5,653 nucleotides of DNA, taken from contig DOZP01000074.1 of assembly GCA_003517945.1 (NCBI GenBank), forward strand, positions 5,186-10,838. The letters run 5' to 3'. Below, piece by piece: positions 1 to 5,653 of this stretch. The notes under the pieces are model-generated. The model did no database searches, was not told the origin of the DNA, and worked only from the letters and a program-made list of their open reading frames with translations. The stretch comes from Porphyromonadaceae bacterium (GTDB lineage Bacteria; Bacteroidota; Bacteroidia; Bacteroidales; Tannerellaceae). Position 1 is the stretch's first letter. Every line of letters starts with the position of its first letter. Both the position numbers and the translations under genes were made by a program.

Positions 1-616
1 TGTTTGTCTTGTTTTCCAGGACAATGAACTTGTATTCCAGTGGAAATGAAATATCTTCGGCGTGAAACCTGATTTCCCATTGCGGAAAATTTGCTCCGGA
101 AAGAATGACGGCGTGATCCGTATTCCAGTTGCCGAGACATGGTTGATTACCGGTTACGGCAACGACCTGTTCCGGTGTGATTTCCGGAGCATTCAGGCGT
201 AATATAATGTCGTTCGGATTATCCGGATTACCCTCCGCCCCGGCGATTGTTTTTTCATCTTGCCGGGCAAAAAGGTTTTGGGTAAACGCCGATGTATAAA
301 ATGTCCTGTCAACAGGTTCCGACGGCCAGTAATCATATAGAAAATAAGAATCGTAATCATCAATGAAAAAAGCATGGCGCACAAAATGCTGCTGTTCCAC
401 CATTCTTATTCCATGTTCATCTTCTAATATATAATTGTATCTTAATTCTTTAACAGGGGCGGATAACCTAATTTCCAATCGCCATTCTCCCTCGTCGTGG
501 TAACGCATTTCTTTTGCTGCATGGATGTTGTCGTCTCCCAGTTCCGTACATGAACCCGTGATTAGCAATTTTTGTCCCCAAACGGTATTATATTTTATAT
601 TGAATGTAATTTTCAT
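1..616 (-). CDS. malQ: 4-alpha-glucanotransferase (GH77, DPE2-like), N-terminal part with two CBM20 modules; 3' end outside window
   Basis: The open frame runs from an ATG at 616-614 to the left window edge: 205 codons with no stop, so this is only the N-terminal part. Residues about 2-75 and 136-205 each resemble a CBM20 starch-binding module. The first has the pattern VWGQKLLITGS, then LG, then GEWRLEI. The second has VVAVTGNQPCLGNWN, then PQWEIRF, then LEYKFIVLEN. Between them is an aromatic linker containing LYDYWPSE. Tandem N-terminal CBM20s followed by a GH77 catalytic domain are typical of plant DPE2 and of the long (roughly 900-residue) Bacteroidota MalQ enzymes, which transfer glucan chains between malto-oligosaccharides in the cytoplasm. 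No signal peptide is seen, which fits a cytoplasmic enzyme. The start lies 3 nt after the nrdJ stop, so it is probably the second gene of an operon. The GH77 domain is inferred, because it lies beyond the edge. Another CBM20-bearing glucan enzyme is the main alternative. Confidence 0.82.
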   Translation of the reverse strand, partial: MKITFNIKYNTVWGQKLLITGSCTELGDDNIHAAKEMRYHDEGEWRLEIRLSAPVKELRYNYILEDEHGIRMVEQQHFVRHAFFIDDYDSYFLYDYWPSEPVDRTFYTSAFTQNLFARQDEKTIAGAEGNPDNPNDIILRLNAPEITPEQVVAVTGNQPCLGNWNTDHAVILSGANFPQWEIRFHAEDISFPLEYKFIVLENKTN

Positions 617-619
617 CTG

Positions 620-703
620 TTAATTACACTTTGAAGCTCCGCAGTTTTTACATATCAGGCATCCTTCCTGGTATATTAATGTTTCGGATCCGCAATTCGG
701 ACA
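620..703 (-). other. Six-cysteine zinc-ribbon-like tail of NrdJ
   Basis: The last 27 residues of NrdJ (820-846) carry CPNCG, then GC, then CKNCG, then SKC. This gives Cys at 820, 823, 834, 837, 840 and 845. Two CxxC knuckles flank an extra Cys, and another Cys sits next to the C-terminal residue. In the family this tail binds zinc and/or shuttles electrons from thioredoxin to the active-site Cys106/Cys309 pair. That role is family knowledge, not something the DNA proves. All six cysteines are present, so the copy looks intact. Confidence 0.8.
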
Positions 704-3160
704 TTTTTGTCCTTTAGCCTCCGAACCGTCAGGAAGGTACTTTTTCAATGCCCGCTCCACTCCGTTCTTCCATGTATTGATGCTTTCGTCGTTAAGTTCC
801 ATTCCCTGTACTAATTTGATAACCTGATCAATAGGCATAGCATAGCGTAATACTCCTGATATGAGTTTGGCATAGTTCCAGAATTCGGGATTAAATTTAC
901 CATCCAGTCCTTCGATTGTCAGTTTATATCCGCGTTTGTTTTTGAATTGGAAATCGTAGTGTTTTCTTCCGTTCTCATCATAGCTTTTGATGATAGAGCC
1001 TTTTGATACGTTTTTAGGAAGCATGATTCCTTCCTCGTCATCGGCGAGACCTGTGAATATTTCGTATGGACGACCGTTCAACAGCCCCACAAAAGCGATC
1101 CATTTGTCTTTGTTGTTCTGGAATTTAACAACATCCGCTTCCAGTTCGCGCGGGCGTGTTGACATGATGACCGGCGGTTCCATACAATCGCTGTCTTTCT
1201 TTTTCTTTTTATTGTCGACGGAGACCAGTACTCCTGCCCGGGAGCCTTCCCGGTATACGGTACAACCTTTGCATCCGGATTTCCATGCCTGCACATATAG
1301 TTCGTTCACTAATTCTTCGGAAGCGTCATTCGGCAGATTTATCGTTACGCTGATCGAGTGGTCTACCCATTTCTGTATACGTCCCTGCATATTTACCTTC
1401 TGAAGCCAGTCTACATCATTGGAGGATGCTTTGTAGTATGGCGATTGTTCGACCATTTCCTGCGTTTCTTTTTCCGAATATTTTTTGGTGGGGGAATATC
1501 CGTTTGCTGTCATCCATGTTACAAATTTGTGATGGAAAACCGTATATTCTTCAAAAGCGTCGCCGGTTTCATCGACAAAATCCACACGCGCATTCGGATC
1601 ATTCGGATTCACCTTACGCCGGCGTTTATAGACCGGAAGAAATACCGGTTCGATGCCGGATGTTGTCTGTGTCATAAGGCTGGTTGTTCCCGTAGGCGCT
1701 ATGGTAAGACACGCGATGTTCCGGCGTCCGAAAGTCGTCATTTCATTGTATAAGTCGGGATCGGCATTGCGCAAACGGTTTATAAACGGATTTTTTTCTT
1801 CGCGTTTGGAATCATATACTTTGAACGCGCCTCTTTCTTTGGCCATTTGTACCGACGATCCGTAGGCGGCAAGCGTCAGTATTTTCTGTACTTCTTCCGC
1901 AAAATCGGTGGCTTCTTCTGTGCCGTAGCGCAGGTTCAATGCCGCCAGCATATCTCCCTCGGCAGTAATTCCTACACCGGTACGTCGTCCCTGTAGTGTT
2001 TTTTCCTGGATTTTCTCCCAAAGATGGTATTCGGTATGTTTAATTTCATCGGATTCGGGATCGGATTTTATTTTTTCGATGATCTTTTCAATTTTTTCCG
2101 CTTCAAGATCTATAATATCATCCATGATCCGTTGCGCCAGCGCTACATGTTTTTTGAAAAGTACAAAATCAAAATAGGCGTCCGGGGTAAACGGATTTAC
2201 CACATAAGAATAAAGGTTTATGGCTAATAACCGGCAACTGTCGTAGGGACACAACGGTATTTCGCCGCACGGGTTGGTCGAAACGGTTCTGAAGCCCAGA
2301 TCGGCATAGCAGTCAGGGACAGATTCTTTTATAATTGTATCCCAGAATAAAACTCCGGGTTCGGCTGATTTCCATGCGTTATGAATGATTTTTTTCCACA
2401 ACTGTGTCGCGTTGATGTCTTTTTTGACAATTGGAGCGGGTGAATCAATAGGGTACTGTTGCCCGTATGGAGTTCCGTTTATCGCCGCATTCATGAATTC
2501 ATCGTCAATCTTTACCGATACATTGGCGCCCGTTACTTTTCCTTCTGTCATTTTTGCATCAATAAACGCTTCGGAATCGGGATGTTTGATGGATACACTT
2601 AGCATTAATGCGCCGCGCCGTCCCTCCTGGGCTACTTCGCGCGTGGAGTTCGAATATCGCTCCATAAACGGGACAAGGCCGGTTGATGTCAGTGCGGAGT
2701 TTTTTACAATAGAATCTTTCGGACGTATATGTGACAGGTCATGCCCCACGCCTCCGCGGCGTTTCATCAGTTGTACCTGTTCTTCATCAATACGTATTAC
2801 GGCGCCGTAGGAGTCCGCATGACCATCCAATCCGATAACAAAACAATTGGATAAAGAGGATATCTGGTGATTATTACCTATACCCGTCATCGGACTTCCC
2901 TGTGGTATAATGTATTGAAATTTGTCAAATAAATCAAATAGCTCCTGTTCCGAAAGGGGATTCGGATATTTGTTTTCAATCCGATTTATTTCTTTAGCAA
3001 GACGCCGGTGCATATCGGCAGGTGTTTTTTCATAAATATTACCGAAACCATCCTTGAGGGCGTATTTATTTACCCAAACTTTAGCTGCGAGTTCATCACC
3101 CGTGAAATAGATAAGAGAAGCTTTGTACGCTTCGTCGAAAGAGTAGCTTTTTTGATTCAT
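620..3160 (-). CDS. nrdJ: Adenosylcobalamin-dependent (class II) ribonucleotide reductase
   Basis: This 846-residue protein is complete. It reduces ribonucleotides to deoxyribonucleotides, using adenosylcobalamin to make the thiyl radical, so it needs no oxygen and no separate radical-generating subunit. Visible landmarks: SNCFVIG with Cys106 (first active-site thiol of the redox pair); NPCGEIPL at 296-303 with Asn296, Cys298 (expected thiyl-radical Cys) and Glu300; SCRLLAINL with Cys309 (partner thiol); the phosphate-binding IAPTGTTS at 487-494; and GCKGCTVYREGSR at 629-641. A lysine-rich linker (651-655) leads to a C-terminal domain ending in a six-cysteine zinc-ribbon-like tail (Cys820, 823, 834, 837, 840, 845), as in many bacterial NrdJ proteins, where it is thought to help re-reduce the active site. 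No N-terminal ATP-cone is apparent. The length fits Bacteroidota NrdJ. The start is supported by an A-rich leader (no Shine-Dalgarno) and a promoter match about 38 nt upstream. malQ follows after 3 nt. Confidence 0.96.
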   Translation of the reverse strand: MNQKSYSFDEAYKASLIYFTGDELAAKVWVNKYALKDGFGNIYEKTPADMHRRLAKEINRIENKYPNPLSEQELFDLFDKFQYIIPQGSPMTGIGNNHQISSLSNCFVIGLDGHADSYGAVIRIDEEQVQLMKRRGGVGHDLSHIRPKDSIVKNSALTSTGLVPFMERYSNSTREVAQEGRRGALMLSVSIKHPDSEAFIDAKMTEGKVTGANVSVKIDDEFMNAAINGTPYGQQYPIDSPAPIVKKDINATQLWKKIIHNAWKSAEPGVLFWDTIIKESVPDCYADLGFRTVSTNPCGEIPLCPYDSCRLLAINLYSYVVNPFTPDAYFDFVLFKKHVALAQRIMDDIIDLEAEKIEKIIEKIKSDPESDEIKHTEYHLWEKIQEKTLQGRRTGVGITAEGDMLAALNLRYGTEEATDFAEEVQKILTLAAYGSSVQMAKERGAFKVYDSKREEKNPFINRLRNADPDLYNEMTTFGRRNIACLTIAPTGTTSLMTQTTSGIEPVFLPVYKRRRKVNPNDPNARVDFVDETGDAFEEYTVFHHKFVTWMTANGYSPTKKYSEKETQEMVEQSPYYKASSNDVDWLQKVNMQGRIQKWVDHSISVTINLPNDASEELVNELYVQAWKSGCKGCTVYREGSRAGVLVSVDNKKKKKDSDCMEPPVIMSTRPRELEADVVKFQNNKDKWIAFVGLLNGRPYEIFTGLADDEEGIMLPKNVSKGSIIKSYDENGRKHYDFQFKNKRGYKLTIEGLDGKFNPEFWNYAKLISGVLRYAMPIDQVIKLVQGMELNDESINTWKNGVERALKKYLPDGSEAKGQKCPNCGSETLIYQEGCLICKNCGASKCN

Positions 3161-3197
3161 TATTTTATTTTTTTTCTAACCTTTAAATTTGAAAGTG

Positions 3198-3229
3198 CAA
3201 GTTTAGGGATAGTTTGTGATTTGTCCAAA
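3198..3229 (-). promoter_or_regulatory. Candidate Bacteroidota-type promoter of nrdJ(-malQ)
   Basis: On the minus strand, TTTG (plus positions 3226-3229) is followed after 20 nt by TAAACTTG (3198-3205). The Bacteroidota primary sigma factor recognises TTTG near -33 and TAnnTTTG near -7, so this is a perfect -33 and a 7-of-8 informative-frame match at -7 with one substitution (C for T). Transcription would begin near 3190, leaving a 5' leader of about 30 nt before the nrdJ ATG at 3160. The leader is A-rich near the start codon, as usual in this phylum. The assignment is by pattern only. Confidence 0.5.
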
Positions 3230-3240
3230 TTTTTGGATAA
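3221..3240. promoter_or_regulatory. 20-bp imperfect palindrome over the nrdJ -33 element (possible operator)
   Basis: TTGTCCAAATTTTTGGATAA is symmetric about 3230/3231: 8 of 10 base pairs match, and the core TCCAAA-TT-TTTGGA is perfect. It contains the TTTG proposed as the nrdJ -33 element, so a dimeric regulator bound here would block or replace RNA polymerase contacts. The sequence does not obviously match the NrdR box consensus. Short AT-rich palindromes also arise by chance, so the operator role is an inference. Confidence 0.35.
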
Positions 3241-3253
3241 TAAAAGTCTTCGA

Positions 3254-3335
3254 TGTTCAAAAGTTTTCCAATATTTTACTTAACTGATTTATTATTATGT
3301 GTTTAGTGTTTTTTAATTGTTCAAAAGTTTCCCAA
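3254..3335. repeat. 18-bp direct repeat pair (17/18 identical), 64 bp apart, upstream of nrdJ
   Basis: TGTTCAAAAGTTTTCCAA at 3254-3271 and TGTTCAAAAGTTTCCCAA at 3318-3335 differ at a single base. Their starts are exactly 64 bp apart, about six helical turns, which would place them on the same face of the DNA. The inner heptamer CAAAAGT occurs a third time at 3333-3339, and TAAAAGT occurs at 3241-3247. The pair lies upstream of the nrdJ promoter candidate (about 25-110 bp beyond its -33 element), a position suited to a regulator's binding sites. The identity of any binding protein is unknown. Confidence 0.55.
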
Positions 3336-3562
3336 AAGTGAATGCAAGTGAATATTAGAATTTTCTTTTTAGTTTTATTTTGTGTTTTGTGGAAATGTAA
3401 AAAAAAAACATTTGTGTTGCAGAATTATTGACGGATGATAAAATTAAGGGAAGATGTCTTTTTTTTTAGTACTGTTTTTTGGGTATTTAAAATATAAATG
3501 TCATATTTGTATTCATTTTTTTTACAAGAATCAAGATTAGCATCTTTATATTCAGGTTCTTT

Positions 3563-3589
3563 TTTGTAATATTGAGTCTGATAAATTTA
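3563..3589 (+). promoter_or_regulatory. Weak candidate promoter for the secreted repeat protein gene
   Basis: TAAATTTA at 3582-3589 matches the Bacteroidota -7 element TAnnTTTG except for its last base, and a TTTG lies upstream at 3563-3566. The spacer is only 15 nt, shorter than the usual 19-21, which weakens the call. If used, transcription would start near 3596, about 30 nt before the ATG at 3627. Confidence 0.25.
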
Positions 3590-3626
3590 GCGTACGAGGA
3601 TTGTTTTAGTGTAGAATTAATTTACT

Positions 3627-4562
3627 ATGAGTATAATGAAAAATATAGTTTTGTGTTTTTTTATGTTGATTTCGATTCATTTATATGGCGCAGAAATGGA
3701 TTTGTTTTCAACATCAGCGGTTTTCAGCGGTTTTAGTCAGGATACGGCAGGATTTTCTATAGTGATGAAGGGGAATACTTTTTATGATTTGTCAGGTGAT
3801 CTTTGTGAAGGTGCGGTAACGGACTATTATGATGAGAGCCGGACAAATATCCGGATAACCGGTAGGTTTAAAAAGGGAATACCGGTTGATACCATAAAGG
3901 AATATTATGCAAACGGCATATTGAAATCGCTTTATTATCCTTACAAACGAAAATATAAATTTTCCGGCCGTAAATATAAATATGGTTTGTTGATTGAATA
4001 TGATGAGCAAGGAAACTGCATACGGTACAGGGATGATAATAAAGGAATGGAACGAATATACCGGCCGGATAAGACCCTGGAGTCCGTACTGTATTATTGC
4101 CGGAAAGGGAACGTGTCAAAGTATTATGTTGAATATTATCCGGATGGCGTAAAAAAGACGATTGTTACGAATGCGAATAAATATGATTATGATGAAAGCG
4201 GAAGGTTAAGGCGGCACTGGATCCGTAAAAGTGAAAGATATAATAAGAAATATGGTACCATGCCGGCTACTTTTTATTTTGAAGAGTATGATGTGTCGGG
4301 GAAGATGTCAAAGACAGGGCGTTTATATTCTAATTTATATGATCATGACCATTGGCATCGCATATTTCCGGAGTTTCCGGAAGACATAGGGGCTGTTCCC
4401 TTACAGGATTTCCGGGAAGTTGTATATCCGGCGCTGAATATAAAAGATGTGTATCGCTGGGATTATACGAACAAAAAGACGATTATTACACGGTACGAGC
4501 AAAGGGGGGATATTTGGGTGGAAAGCAGGAGTAAAAGTCTTCCCCGGATAGAATATGATTGA
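3627..4562 (+). CDS. Secreted tyrosine-rich protein with MORN/YwqK-like repeats, function unknown
   Basis: I do not recognise a specific gene. The 311-residue product starts with a signal peptide: Lys5, a hydrophobic stretch at about 7-19 (IVLCFFMLISIHL), and a possible cleavage after Gly21 or Ala22. The Cys at 10 is not in a lipobox, so export to the periplasm or cell surface is likely but lipidation is not. From about residue 75 the protein is built of degenerate units of the type G-x-x-K-x-G, then EYY-x-(N/D)G-x-(L/V)K. Examples are FKKGIPVDTIKEYYANGILK, IEYDEQGN, VEYYPDGVKK, YDYDESGRL and EEYDVSGKM. These resemble MORN-variant repeats found in proteins often labelled YwqK-family antitoxin, a label that does not establish a toxin-antitoxin role. 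Tyrosine is 34 of 311 residues (11%). The second ATG at 3636 (Met4) is an equally good start, since no Shine-Dalgarno decides between them. It is transcribed alone, divergent from nrdJ and convergent with gdhA. Confidence 0.85.
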   Translation: MSIMKNIVLCFFMLISIHLYGAEMDLFSTSAVFSGFSQDTAGFSIVMKGNTFYDLSGDLCEGAVTDYYDESRTNIRITGRFKKGIPVDTIKEYYANGILKSLYYPYKRKYKFSGRKYKYGLLIEYDEQGNCIRYRDDNKGMERIYRPDKTLESVLYYCRKGNVSKYYVEYYPDGVKKTIVTNANKYDYDESGRLRRHWIRKSERYNKKYGTMPATFYFEEYDVSGKMSKTGRLYSNLYDHDHWHRIFPEFPEDIGAVPLQDFREVVYPALNIKDVYRWDYTNKKTIITRYEQRGDIWVESRSKSLPRIEYD

Positions 4563-4603
4563 ATAGTCTGCCGGTATTGATGAATGATCTGCCGTACGGA
4601 TAA

Positions 4604-4642
4604 AAAAAGAGAACGATTCCTTTTGATAATCGCTCTCTTTTT
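4604..4642 (-). terminator. Intrinsic terminator of gdhA, possibly bidirectional
   Basis: Arms at 4604-4618 and 4628-4642 are 15 nt each, with a 9-nt loop. Read on the minus strand the stem is fully paired with a single G-U wobble and is followed by a run of seven Us (from A4602-4608). Read on the plus strand the same position becomes an A-C mismatch, although a U run (4638-4642) is still present. It begins 27 nt beyond the gdhA stop and about 40 nt beyond the stop of the plus-strand gene. It therefore suits gdhA best and may also end the opposite transcript. Confidence 0.8.
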
Positions 4643-4669
4643 CAGATATTTAAAATTTACGGATTCATT

Positions 4670-5653
4670 TTATAAGATACCCTGCGCCATCATGGCTTTG
4701 GCTACTTTCATGAAACCGGCGACGTTGGCTCCTTTGACATAGTTTACAAAGCCATCTTCCATCGTGCCGTACTGAACGCAGGCTTCATGGATGTCTTTCA
4801 TAATATCCTGAAGTTTTTGATCAACTTCTTCACGTGACCAGCTTAATTTGATTGCATTCTGAGTCATTTCCAGTCCTGATACGGATACGCCTCCCGCATT
4901 GGCCGCCTTACCCGGTGCATACATGATTTTATTTTTCAGGAATATTTCGATCGCTTCGGGGGTGGAAGGCATGTTCGCTCCTTCGGAAACGGCTATACAG
5001 CCATTGTTAACAAGCGTTTCGGCGTCTTCCCCGTTTAATTCGTTCTGGGTTGCCGAAGGTAATGCAATTGTGCATTTTTCAGCCCAGGGGCGTCCGCCTT
5101 CTACGTATTTACATCCGTATTTTTCCGCATATTCTTTTATACGGCCGCGATATATATTTTTCAGTTCGAATACATATTTAAGTTTTTCAGCATCTATGCC
5201 GTCCGGATCATAAATGTATCCGTTGCTGTCGGATAGCGTAACGACTTTACCTCCCAATTCCAATACTTTTTCGGCAGTGTAGGTGGCTACATTTCCGGAA
5301 CCTGAAATGCAGACAATTTGTCCTTTCAGGTCATTGATGCCTTTTCTTTTGAGCATGTTCATCAGGAAATAGATATTTCCGTAACCGGTCGCTTCCGGAC
5401 GGATCAGTGATCCTCCGAATTCGATCCCTTTTCCGGTCAATGTTCCCGTGTTTTCGCGCGCCAGTTTTTTGTACATGCCATACATATAACTTACTTCACG
5501 GCCGCCGACACCGATATCTCCCGCCGGAACATCTGTTTCGGGGCCAATATACCTCCAGAGTTCAGTCATGAAAGCCTGGCAGAAGCGCATAATTTCCGCA
5601 TTGGATTTTCCTTTCGGATTAAAGTCCGAGCCTCCTTTTCCTCCACCCATCGG
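4670..5653 (-). CDS. gdhA: Glutamate dehydrogenase (hexameric, probably NADP-type), 5' end outside window
   Basis: The enzyme interconverts 2-oxoglutarate plus ammonia and glutamate, linking carbon and nitrogen metabolism in the cytoplasm. The frame is open to the right edge. The first ATG inside (5650-5648) is an internal Met in the family motif P-MGGGKGGSDF, preceded by a Pro codon, so roughly 120 N-terminal residues of a usual 445-450 are missing. Counting from that Met: Lys5 of GGGKGG is the catalytic lysine; Asp45 in PAGDIGVGGRE is the catalytic acid; GSGNVA at 117-122 is the nucleotide-binding turn; SDSNG at 140-144 follows the second strand of the Rossmann fold; and NAGGVSVSGLEM at 251-262 carries the substrate-contacting Ser258. 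The SDS resembles E. coli NADP-dependent GdhA (SDSSG), so NADP(H) use is likely but dual specificity is possible. All visible catalytic residues are present. A terminator lies 27 nt after the stop. Confidence 0.96.
   Translation of the reverse strand, partial: PMGGGKGGSDFNPKGKSNAEIMRFCQAFMTELWRYIGPETDVPAGDIGVGGREVSYMYGMYKKLARENTGTLTGKGIEFGGSLIRPEATGYGNIYFLMNMLKRKGINDLKGQIVCISGSGNVATYTAEKVLELGGKVVTLSDSNGYIYDPDGIDAEKLKYVFELKNIYRGRIKEYAEKYGCKYVEGGRPWAEKCTIALPSATQNELNGEDAETLVNNGCIAVSEGANMPSTPEAIEIFLKNKIMYAPGKAANAGGVSVSGLEMTQNAIKLSWSREEVDQKLQDIMKDIHEACVQYGTMEDGFVNYVKGANVAGFMKVAKAMMAQGIL

Larger units (their letters stand above)
3161..3626. other. Divergent AT-rich intergenic region between nrdJ and the secreted-protein gene
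   Basis: This 466-bp stretch has no credible coding frame and is far more AT-rich than the flanking genes. It must supply promoters for both divergent genes. The nrdJ-proximal half holds a Bacteroidota-type promoter candidate, a palindrome and a cluster of CAAAAGT repeats, listed separately. The middle contains long homopolymer runs: A10 at 3399-3408, T9 at 3459-3467 and T8 at 3516-3523. A weak AAATGT/ACATTT inverted repeat (3393-3398 and 3408-3413) closes an all-A loop. No tRNA, conserved riboswitch core or transposon end was recognised. Between about 3420 and 3560 I see nothing further. Confidence 0.75.

Noticed and set aside
193..384. A 63-codon minus-strand open frame
   Set aside because: It is out of frame with, and lies inside, the malQ frame, which encodes two recognisable CBM20 modules; it has no independent support.
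987..2810. Several plus-strand open frames (up to 141 codons) opposite nrdJ
   Set aside because: They are antisense shadows of a strongly conserved reductase gene; their products are low-complexity Ser/Phe/Cys-rich strings with no recognisable domain.
3393..3413. AAATGT/ACATTT inverted repeat with an all-A loop
   Set aside because: A 6-bp AT-rich stem is too weak to act as a terminator and is expected by chance in such AT-rich DNA.
3399..3467. A10 and T9 homopolymer tracts as possible phase-variation switches
   Set aside because: They lie outside coding frames and outside the spacers of the promoter candidates, so a length change has no obvious consequence.
3627..4562. Calling this gene the antitoxin of a toxin-antitoxin pair because of its YwqK-like repeats
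   Set aside because: There is a signal peptide, no adjacent small toxin gene, and the neighbours are housekeeping genes; the family label alone is not evidence.
4592..4599. CCGTACGG palindrome after the secreted-protein gene
   Set aside because: With no loop, at most two or three pairs could form in RNA, and it is only 8 bp; it is not a convincing terminator or operator.
4899..5213. A 104-codon plus-strand open frame opposite gdhA
   Set aside because: It is a shadow of the conserved glutamate dehydrogenase frame and has no recognisable motif.
5648..5650. ATG taken as the start of gdhA
   Set aside because: It encodes the internal Met of the conserved PMGGGKGG motif, about 120 residues into the normal protein, and the frame stays open to the edge.

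Overview
The window looks like a chromosomal segment from a member of the Bacteroidota, probably order Bacteroidales. Three observations point that way: an 846-residue adenosylcobalamin-type ribonucleotide reductase, a 4-alpha-glucanotransferase of the DPE2-like type with two N-terminal starch-binding (CBM20) modules, and gene starts that lack Shine-Dalgarno sequences and have A-rich leaders. The best promoter candidate also fits the Bacteroidota pattern (TTTG, 20-nt spacer, TAnnTTTG-like) rather than the E. coli sigma-70 pattern. Genus cannot be decided from the sequence alone.

Layout from left to right: (1) 1-616, minus strand: the first 205 codons of a malQ-type 4-alpha-glucanotransferase, cut by the left edge. 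(2) 620-3160, minus strand: a complete class II (vitamin B12-dependent) ribonucleotide reductase, nrdJ. Its stop codon lies 3 nt before the malQ start, so the two are almost certainly co-transcribed from a promoter upstream of nrdJ. (3) 3161-3626: a 466-bp, strongly AT-rich divergent intergenic region. It holds the likely nrdJ promoter, a palindrome covering that promoter's -33 element, and a cluster of short direct repeats. (4) 3627-4562, plus strand: a 311-residue secreted, tyrosine-rich protein with degenerate MORN/YwqK-like repeats, of unknown function. (5) 4563-4669: a short convergent gap with an intrinsic terminator. (6) 4670-5653, minus strand: the C-terminal three quarters of a hexameric-type glutamate dehydrogenase, gdhA, cut by the right edge.

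The genes are mostly core metabolism: dNTP synthesis (nrdJ), alpha-glucan/maltose metabolism (malQ), and ammonia assimilation or glutamate turnover (gdhA). nrdJ and malQ are adjacent and tightly spaced but have no obvious shared pathway. I see no mobile element, CRISPR array, tRNA, rRNA or defence system. No clearly new biological system is visible. The points most worth a second look are the nrdJ control region (palindrome plus repeats, with no cobalamin riboswitch visible), the nrdJ-malQ coupling, and the uncharacterised secreted repeat protein.
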